NCBI GenBank assembly: GCA_020829485.1
Contig: JAIVFU010000172.1
Location: 1 to 10,458, forward strand
Origin: Nostoc sp. CHAB 5834
Lineage (GTDB): Bacteria; Cyanobacteriota; Cyanobacteriia; Cyanobacteriales; Nostocaceae
DNA: 10,458 bases
Direction of reading: 5' to 3'
The notes below the pieces were generated by a model, which saw nothing but the letters and a program-made list of their open reading frames with translations, made no database searches and was not told the origin of the DNA. Both the position numbers and the translations under genes were made by a program. Below are positions 6,519 through 10,458 of the stretch, piece by piece. The stretch's first letter is position 1. The number at the start of each line of letters is the position of its first letter.

Positions 6519-7357
6519 GAGGTGGCCTCGGCGGTGTCGGACTCGGCGGCAGTTGATGTGCCGCGGTCGGTGTGCACGACCGAGACGTCGCCGTTCACCG
6601 AGCTCGCCCGCACTTCGGTGAACGAGCCGGCGAGCTGGCCGTAGCGCCCGGTGTATCGGCCCTTGACCCCTGTGATGCGCGAGTCGTCGAGCTGCAGCCG
6701 ACCGGTCAGGGTGTTGATCGAGTACTGCGCGGGCACGCCCGCGTCGAGCCGCACCGTGAGGTCGCCCGAGACCGAGCTGTTGATGATGCGGTCGGGGGTT
6801 CCGCGCAGGTCGGCGACGACGTCGGCAGAGACGCTGTCGCACGTGAAGCGCCGCACCTCGCCCGAGACGGTCACGTCACCGCTCACCGACTGCACGTCGA
6901 GCGAACCCTGGTGCGCGCGCACCGAGACCTCGGCGCTCACGGCGTGCACCGAGACATCGCCGACGAGGCTGTCGAGCACGACGTCGCCGTTGACCGTGTG
7001 GATCGTCGCGTCGCAGTGCAGGCCGCTCACGAGACCCTCGGCCGTCACGACGTTGAGCGTCAGCTTCGCGTTGCGAGGCACGAGGATGCTCACCTCGGCC
7101 TTGGCCTTGCCGATGAAGAGCTTGAAGTTGTCGAGAAAGGTCTCCCACTTCAGTTGCGGGTGATCGACGACGAGCGTGTCGCCCTCGAGCGCGACCTTGA
7201 GGTCGCGGCCCTCGACCGAGTGCACCTCGACGCGGGCTCCGGGCTCGTCGTGGGCGACGATGTCGACCTGCCCGCCGATGAGGCCGACCTTGACCGAGCG
7301 CACGAGCTCGAGGTCGATGACGGTGGGTTCGGTGACGATCCAGGTTTCGGTGGCCAT
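6515..7357 (-). CDS. DUF4097 family beta-strand repeat protein
   Basis: This 280-residue protein belongs to the DUF4097 (putative adhesin/beta-helix) group that often sits beside PadR regulators. The ATG at 7357 follows AAGGAG with a seven-base spacing. After an N-terminal beta domain (about 1-100), the protein runs through repeated strands of about 20 residues with a V-S/N-G-D-V core: TVNGDVVL, AVSAEVSV, SVSGDVTV, SVSADVVA, SVSGDLTV and, near the end, SVNGDVSV. Such repeats stack into a right-handed beta-helix. There is no signal peptide and no membrane segment, so it appears cytoplasmic despite the adhesin label. It is the first gene of a two-gene operon with the PadR regulator and lies behind three palindromic sites. 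The biochemical role of the family is not established; it may modulate the PadR partner, but that is speculation. Confidence 0.88.
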   Translation of the reverse strand: MATETWIVTEPTVIDLELVRSVKVGLIGGQVDIVAHDEPGARVEVHSVEGRDLKVALEGDTLVVDHPQLKWETFLDNFKLFIGKAKAEVSILVPRNAKLTLNVVTAEGLVSGLHCDATIHTVNGDVVLDSLVGDVSVHAVSAEVSVRAHQGSLDVQSVSGDVTVSGEVRRFTCDSVSADVVADLRGTPDRIINSSVSGDLTVRLDAGVPAQYSINTLTGRLQLDDSRITGVKGRYTGRYGQLAGSFTEVRASSVNGDVSVVHTDRGTSTAAESDTAEATS

Positions 7358-7396
7358 GGGGGTGCTCCTTGCTCGTGCCCGGGGCGGGCATCCAGT

Positions 7397-7410
7397 CGCG
7401 ATGTATCGCG
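7397..7410. promoter_or_regulatory. Palindromic operator candidate 1 (PadR-type)
   Basis: CGCGATGTATCGCG has perfect six-base arms around a GT centre. It is the nearest of three related sites to the DUF4097-padR start codon, 40 bases away. Confidence 0.65.
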
Positions 7411-7421
7411 CAGTTCATATG

Positions 7422-7437
7422 ACGCGATATATCGCGT
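7422..7437. promoter_or_regulatory. Palindromic operator candidate 2 (PadR-type)
   Basis: ACGCGATATATCGCGT is a perfect 16-base palindrome, the best of the three copies. Its centre is 26 bases from that of site 1. Confidence 0.7.
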
Positions 7438-7446
7438 TCTAGAAGT

Positions 7447-7460
7447 CACGATATATCGCG
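7447..7460. promoter_or_regulatory. Palindromic operator candidate 3 (PadR-type)
   Basis: CACGATATATCGCG keeps a perfect ten-base core, CGATATATCG, with one broken pair outside it. Its centre is 24 bases from that of site 2, and it lies 37 bases before the -35 box of the divergent merR gene. Confidence 0.62.
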
Positions 7461-7497
7461 TCTGCGAACAGCGCAACATGAAGTTTGCCAACAGAGC

Positions 7498-7528
7498 TTG
7501 ACCTTGACGCAACGTCAGCCTCTACCGT
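7498..7528 (+). promoter_or_regulatory. MerR-type promoter with operator in a 19-bp spacer
   Basis: TTGACC (7498-7503) and TACCGT (7523-7528) are separated by 19 bases, longer than a normal promoter and diagnostic of MerR-family control. The spacer holds the palindrome TGACGcaaCGTCA (7505-7517). The -10 box ends seven bases before the ATG at 7536, so the transcript is probably leaderless. The arrangement predicts autoregulation by the MerR protein encoded here. Confidence 0.75.
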
Positions 7529-7535
7529 GAGTCTC

Positions 7536-8282
7536 ATGCAGTGGTCGATTCAAGACATCGCCCGGTTGTCGGGCACCACAAGCCGCACCCTGCGGCACTA
7601 CGACGACATCGGGCTGCTGGCTCCGAGCAGCATCGGCAGCAACGGCTACCGGTACTACGACGAGTCGGCCCTCACCCGGCTGCAGCGCATCTTGATGCTG
7701 CGCGAGCTGGGGCTCGGGCTGCCGGCGATCGCCGAGGTGCTCGCCGGCCATACCGACGACGCCCGAGCGCTCGTCGCTCACCTGCACTGGCTCGAGAAAG
7801 AGCGAGAGCGCGTCGAGCGGCAGATCGCGAGCGTGACGACCACGATTCGAAAAATGGAAGGAGGTGAACAACTGATGGCAGAAGAGATGCTCGATGGTTT
7901 CGACCACACCGTCTACAAAGACGAGGTGACCGAACGCTGGGGCGCCGACGCGTATGCGAAGGGCGACCGGTGGTGGCGTGGACTCGGCACCGAGGGCCAA
8001 GCGGCCTTCAAGGCCGAGGAAACCGCGATCAGCGGCGGGCTCGCCGCGGCGCACGCGGCCGGAACCCCGGTCGACGACGCCGAGGTGCAAGCCCTCATCG
8101 CCCGGCACCACGCCTGGGTGCGCGCGGGCTGGGGCGGCAGCGCTCCGAGCGCGGAGGCCTACCTGGGCCTCGGCGACATGTACGTTGCCGACCCGCGCTT
8201 CGCGAAGCACTACGGCGGCCCCGAGGCCGCTCAGTACCTGCGCGACGCGATGGGCGTCTACGCGGCGAGCGAGCTCGCGTAG
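7536..8282 (+). CDS. MerR-family regulator with TipAS ligand-binding domain (TipAL-like)
   Basis: This 248-residue protein has a MerR winged helix-turn-helix (residues 3-70: SIQDIARLSGTTSRTLRHYDDIGLL, then NGYRYYDESALTRLQ), a dimerisation coiled coil (about 75-110) and a C-terminal TipAS antibiotic-recognition domain (about 117-245). The TipAS signature is clear: DGFDHTVYKDEVTERWG, DRWWRGL, QALIARHHAWV, YLGLGDMYVADPRFAKHYGG and YLRDAMGVYA. Family members bind diverse ligands, bend the spacer DNA and activate transcription, usually of their own gene and of resistance genes. The ATG at 7536 is chosen because a leaderless -10 box precedes it and it gives the canonical MerR N-terminus; an in-frame upstream TTG at 7485 would translate through the promoter. 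The protein has no cysteine, so covalent thiopeptide capture as in Streptomyces TipA is not possible. Its 3' end overlaps the convergent yczE gene by 25 bases. Confidence 0.93.
   Translation: MQWSIQDIARLSGTTSRTLRHYDDIGLLAPSSIGSNGYRYYDESALTRLQRILMLRELGLGLPAIAEVLAGHTDDARALVAHLHWLEKERERVERQIASVTTTIRKMEGGEQLMAEEMLDGFDHTVYKDEVTERWGADAYAKGDRWWRGLGTEGQAAFKAEETAISGGLAAAHAAGTPVDDAEVQALIARHHAWVRAGWGGSAPSAEAYLGLGDMYVADPRFAKHYGGPEAAQYLRDAMGVYAASELA
7858..7867 (+). promoter_or_regulatory. Internal consensus ribosome binding site inside the merR/tipA-like gene
   Basis: AAGGAGGTGA is a full match to the anti-Shine-Dalgarno consensus, seven bases before an in-frame ATG at 7875. It is built from uncommon glycine codons (GGA GGT) for this GC-rich region, which suggests selection for the site itself. 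Confidence 0.7.
7875..8282 (+). CDS. Probable internal product: stand-alone TipAS-like ligand-binding domain
   Basis: In the same frame as the MerR protein, the ATG at residue 114 would yield a 135-residue product that starts MAEEMLDGFDH and contains exactly the TipAS domain without the DNA-binding part. The strong internal ribosome site at 7858-7867 supports real initiation here. In Streptomyces the tipA gene is known to make both TipAL and the shorter TipAS from an internal start, the short form acting as a ligand sink; this gene appears to keep that design. Since the full-length message appears leaderless, the short form might even be made more efficiently. The existence of the product is inferred. 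Confidence 0.6.
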   Translation: MAEEMLDGFDHTVYKDEVTERWGADAYAKGDRWWRGLGTEGQAAFKAEETAISGGLAAAHAAGTPVDDAEVQALIARHHAWVRAGWGGSAPSAEAYLGLGDMYVADPRFAKHYGGPEAAQYLRDAMGVYAASELA

Positions 8283-8902
8283 GGAGCCTCCGGGGCTGGC
8301 GGACGCGCCGGTTCCGGAACTCGCAGCAGCGGCAGGGTCACCCCGACCATGGGGCCGATGAGCAGCGCGAACGCCACGGTGCCAAGCCCGACGGTGCCGC
8401 CGAGCAGCCAGCCGATGGCGAGCACGGTCACCTCGACACCCGTGCGCACCTTCCAGATCCTCCAGCCGAAGCGCGCGTGCGCTCCGGTCATGAGGCCGTC
8501 GCGCGGGCCGGGGCCGAAGCGGGCGCCGATGTAGAGACCTGTCGCGACCGCGAGCAGGGCGAGGCCGCCCGCGAACATGAGCCATTGCGCCCAGAGCTGC
8601 TCGGGCGTCTCGATGACGAGCATCGCGAGGTCGATCACCGGCCCGATGAGCAGCACGTTGAGCACGGTGCCGACGCCGGGCTTCTGCCGAATCGGGATCC
8701 AGAGCAGCAGCACCCCGGCGCCGATGAGCACGACGATGAGTCCGATCGACCAGCCGGTCTGCACCTCGAGCCCCTGCGCGAAGACCGTCCACGGGTCGAG
8801 ACCCACGTCGGCCTGAATGAGCAGGGCCACGGCGACGCCGTAGAAGAAGAGACCGAGCAGCAGCTGGCCCCAGCGGTGGATCATGATGCGCGGTGCAGAC
8901 AT
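8258..8902 (-). CDS. yczE: YczE-family integral membrane protein
   Basis: This 214-residue protein is a polytopic membrane protein of the YczE/YitT-like group, whose transport or sensing role is not established. The ATG at 8902 gives a natural start (MSAPRIMIHRWGQLLLG); a TTG 36 bases upstream would run through the regulatory region and is less likely. About five hydrophobic segments can be read, near 12-30, 52-70, 78-97, 104-128 and 155-192. Two stretches look like an internal duplication: GVGTVLNVLLIGPVID (77-92) and GLGTVAFALLIGPMVG (172-187). Other family marks are ADVGLDPWTVFAQGL (31-45) and GARFGPGPRDGLMTG (126-140). It is divergent from a MocR-type regulator, a pairing known as yczR-yczE in several phyla, so it is the likely regulated target. 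Its 3' end overlaps the merR gene by 25 bases. Confidence 0.87.
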   Translation of the reverse strand: MSAPRIMIHRWGQLLLGLFFYGVAVALLIQADVGLDPWTVFAQGLEVQTGWSIGLIVVLIGAGVLLLWIPIRQKPGVGTVLNVLLIGPVIDLAMLVIETPEQLWAQWLMFAGGLALLAVATGLYIGARFGPGPRDGLMTGAHARFGWRIWKVRTGVEVTVLAIGWLLGGTVGLGTVAFALLIGPMVGVTLPLLRVPEPARPPAPEAPYASSLAA

Positions 8903-8921
8903 GGCATCATCATCCCGGTCA

Positions 8922-8948
8922 AATTGGACTGCAGACAAGATGCCAATT
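8922..8948. promoter_or_regulatory. AATTGG/CCAATT inverted repeat, candidate MocR (YczR) operator
   Basis: AATTGG at 8922-8927 and CCAATT at 8943-8948 face each other across 15 bases in the divergent yczE-mocR gap. Read outward, the half-sites extend as AATTGGACTG and AATTGGCATC. AT-rich hexamers stand out in this GC-rich region, and the repeat lies just upstream of the -10 box of the regulator gene. Confidence 0.6.
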
Positions 8949-8952
8949 CTGC

Positions 8953-8958
8953 TACCGT
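8953..8958 (+). promoter_or_regulatory. -10 box of a leaderless promoter for the MocR regulator
   Basis: TACCGT, identical to the -10 box of the merR gene, is followed by six bases and then the ATG at 8965. It decides the start of the regulator over the upstream in-frame ATG at 8893. No firm -35 box is visible. Confidence 0.6.
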
Positions 8959-8964
8959 GGCCGC

Positions 8965-10416
8965 ATGGCGACCCTGTCGGCCCGATCTTTGGCCTCGCAA
9001 CTCGGTGAATGGCGCCCGAGCGGGGTGACTCCGCTCTACGAGGCGCTCGCCGACCGCATCCGTCTGCTCATTCTTGACGGCCGCATCGCGCTCGGCACGC
9101 GGCTGCCCGCCGAACGGCTGCTCGCCGACCATGAAGATCTCAGCCGCACGACCGTCGCGGCCGCCTACGCGCGCTTGCGCGAACTCGGCTTCGCGCAGAG
9201 CCTGCGCGGCTCGGGCACCGTCGCGCGACTGCCGCTCGGCGAGACCGACGGCGTTCCTACAATTGGGGAGTCTGCGGCCCCCGGCATGCTCGACCTCTCG
9301 AAGGCGACGCTACCGGCGATTCCGATCGTGGCCCAAGCGGCACGCGAAGCGGTCGAACTGCTGCCCGCCCACTTGCACGAGAGCGGCTTCGACCCGCACG
9401 GCCTGCTCGTGCTGCGCCAGGCGATCGCCGACCGCTACACCGCGCGCGGGCTGCCGACGAGCGCCGACGAGATCATGATCACGCTCGGTGCGCAGCACGC
9501 CATCGCGCTCGTCGCCCGCACGATGCTCGCCCGCGGCGACCGCGCGCTCGTCGAAGCGCCGAGCTACCCCCATGCCGTCGAAGCGCTGCGTGATGCTGGC
9601 GCCCGACTCGTCTCGGTGCCCGTCACCACAGAGTCGGGCTGGGACGACGAGGTGCTCGAGCAGGTCATGCCCCGCACGGCGCCCGCGCTCGCCTACCTCA
9701 TGCCCGACTTTCACAACCCGACCGGCCGCACGATGCCCGACGCGCAGCGAGACCGGGTGCAGGCGCTCGCCGCCGTGCACGGCACGGTGCTGCTCGTCGA
9801 CGAGACGATGGGCGAGCTGGGCTTCGCGCGCGAGACGCAGCCCGCGCCCTTCGCGATCGGCGCTGACCGGCACGGCGCGCACGTCATCACGGTCGGCTCG
9901 GTCGGCAAGAGCATCTGGGGCGGCGTGCGCCTCGGCTGGATCCGCACCGATCGCGAGACCATCACGCGCCTCTCGATCGTGCGCCTCGCCGGCGACCTCG
10001 GCTCGCCCGTGCTCGAGCAGCTCGTGCTGCTGCGGCTGCTCGACTCGTACGACCGGGTGCTGGATGCCCGCCGCGAGCAGCTGCGCACCGGCCACGCCCT
10101 CATGGTCGCCGAGCTGGCGCATCGCTTCCCGACCTGGTCGGTGCCGCAGGTCGACGGCGGCCTGAGCCTCTGGGTGAACCTCGGCGCCCCGGTCAGCTCG
10201 CAGCTGGCTCTCGCAGCGCGAGCAGAAAGATTGCTCGTCGGCGCCGGCCCGCGCTTCGGCCTCGACGGCGCCTTCGAGCGCTTCGTGCGGCTGCCGTTCT
10301 GCCACCCGGCCGAGGTGACGCTCCCGGCCCTCGACCTGCTGCAGCGGGCCTGGAACCGCGTCGTCGAACGCGAGCCGATGGCACCGTCGGAGGAACTGCT
10401 CGCTGCGGTCGTGTAG
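8965..10416 (+). CDS. MocR-type GntR regulator with aminotransferase-like PLP domain (YczR group)
   Basis: This 483-residue protein joins a GntR winged helix-turn-helix (about 21-89: PLYEALADRIRLLILDGRI, LPAERLLADHEDLSRTTVAAAY, LRGSGTVARLP) to a fold-type I aminotransferase-like domain (about 105-470). PLP-site residues are present: GAQHAIAL, SYPHAVEAL, N251-P252-T253-G254-R255, D279 in LLVDETMGELGF, lysine K315 in TVGSVGKSIWGGVRLGW for the Schiff base, and R442 in FERFVRLPF as the probable carboxylate-binding arginine. Such proteins usually sense PLP-linked amino compounds rather than catalyse transamination. The ATG at 8965 is chosen from the leaderless -10 box; an ATG at 8893 would add 24 residues translated across the operator. 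It is divergent from yczE, its likely target. A plain aminotransferase is excluded by the N-terminal domain. Confidence 0.93.
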   Translation: MATLSARSLASQLGEWRPSGVTPLYEALADRIRLLILDGRIALGTRLPAERLLADHEDLSRTTVAAAYARLRELGFAQSLRGSGTVARLPLGETDGVPTIGESAAPGMLDLSKATLPAIPIVAQAAREAVELLPAHLHESGFDPHGLLVLRQAIADRYTARGLPTSADEIMITLGAQHAIALVARTMLARGDRALVEAPSYPHAVEALRDAGARLVSVPVTTESGWDDEVLEQVMPRTAPALAYLMPDFHNPTGRTMPDAQRDRVQALAAVHGTVLLVDETMGELGFARETQPAPFAIGADRHGAHVITVGSVGKSIWGGVRLGWIRTDRETITRLSIVRLAGDLGSPVLEQLVLLRLLDSYDRVLDARREQLRTGHALMVAELAHRFPTWSVPQVDGGLSLWVNLGAPVSSQLALAARAERLLVGAGPRFGLDGAFERFVRLPFCHPAEVTLPALDLLQRAWNRVVEREPMAPSEELLAAVV

Positions 10417-10433
10417 CGTGGCGCGGGCATCCT

Positions 10434-10445
10434 GACCGATCGGTC
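10434..10445. promoter_or_regulatory. Perfect palindrome after the MocR gene, possible TetR-type operator
   Basis: GACCGATCGGTC is a perfect 12-base palindrome 18 bases after the regulator stop. Its ACCG..CGGT shape resembles TetR-family operators, and it could belong to a gene outside the window. It has no loop, so it is not a good terminator. The assignment is weak. Confidence 0.35.
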
Positions 10446-10458
10446 GGATTCGAGGTCG

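Noticed and set aside
6519..6842. N-terminal extension of the PadR regulator by about 108 residues
   Set aside because: It overlaps the DUF4097 gene in another frame and reads as Arg-rich shadow; the ATG at the ATGA overlap gives the normal PadR N-terminus.
7397..7460. The three palindromes as a CRISPR-like or iteron array
   Set aside because: There are only three 14-16 base palindromes with short spacers, no cas or replication genes nearby, and a PadR operon starts directly downstream.
7515..8792. Long minus-strand open frame spanning merR and yczE
   Set aside because: It is out of frame with yczE, antisense to merR, of low-complexity Arg/Ala composition, and incompatible with both well-supported genes.
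8893..8964. Earlier ATG start of the MocR regulator at 8893
   Set aside because: It would translate through the candidate operator and -10 box, adds 24 residues unlike a GntR N-terminus, and overlaps the yczE start.

Overview
The window is about 10.5 kb of high-GC DNA packed with genes, with GTG/TTG starts, TANNNT-type -10 boxes placed right before start codons, and regulator families typical of Actinomycetota. The gene set and codon style suggest a member of Microbacteriaceae; that placement is an inference from style, not from a marker gene. No rRNA, tRNA, CRISPR array, insertion sequence or phage gene is visible, and no stretch longer than about 180 bases lacks a gene.

Layout. (1) 1-4187, plus strand: the 3' part of a LacI-family repressor (its DNA-binding end lies outside the window), then a sugar-binding lipoprotein and two membrane permeases of a CUT1-type ABC importer. 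The three transporter genes are tightly coupled, but no ATPase or glycosidase gene accompanies them. A strong hairpin at 4202-4241 closes the region. (2) 4233-5056, minus strand: two overlapping crcB/Fluc fluoride-channel genes whose predicted topologies are opposite, as expected of an antiparallel heterodimer. (3) 5124-5780, plus strand: a membrane-anchored extracellular protein of unknown function, divergent from the crcB pair; both sides appear to use leaderless promoters. (4) 5790-7357, minus strand: a DUF4097 beta-repeat protein followed by a PadR-family regulator with an unusually long Ala-rich tail. Three palindromes of the CGCGATATATCGCG type sit in front of this operon and are the probable PadR operator. 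(5) 7536-8282, plus strand: a TipAL-like MerR regulator with a textbook MerR promoter (19-bp spacer containing a palindrome), a leaderless start, and a strong internal ribosome binding site that probably makes the ligand-binding domain alone as a second product. (6) 8258-8902 minus and 8965-10416 plus: a divergent YczE membrane protein / MocR (YczR-type) regulator pair sharing a 62-bp intergenic region with an AATTGG...CCAATT inverted repeat.

Overall this is ordinary chromosomal content rich in one- and two-gene regulatory modules, each regulator lying beside its probable target. I see no clearly new multi-gene system. The best leads are at the level of DNA signals: a 10-mer, GCGGGCATCC, that recurs with rare codons where it falls in genes; the triple PadR operator; the internal TipAS-like start; and the four leaderless promoters.
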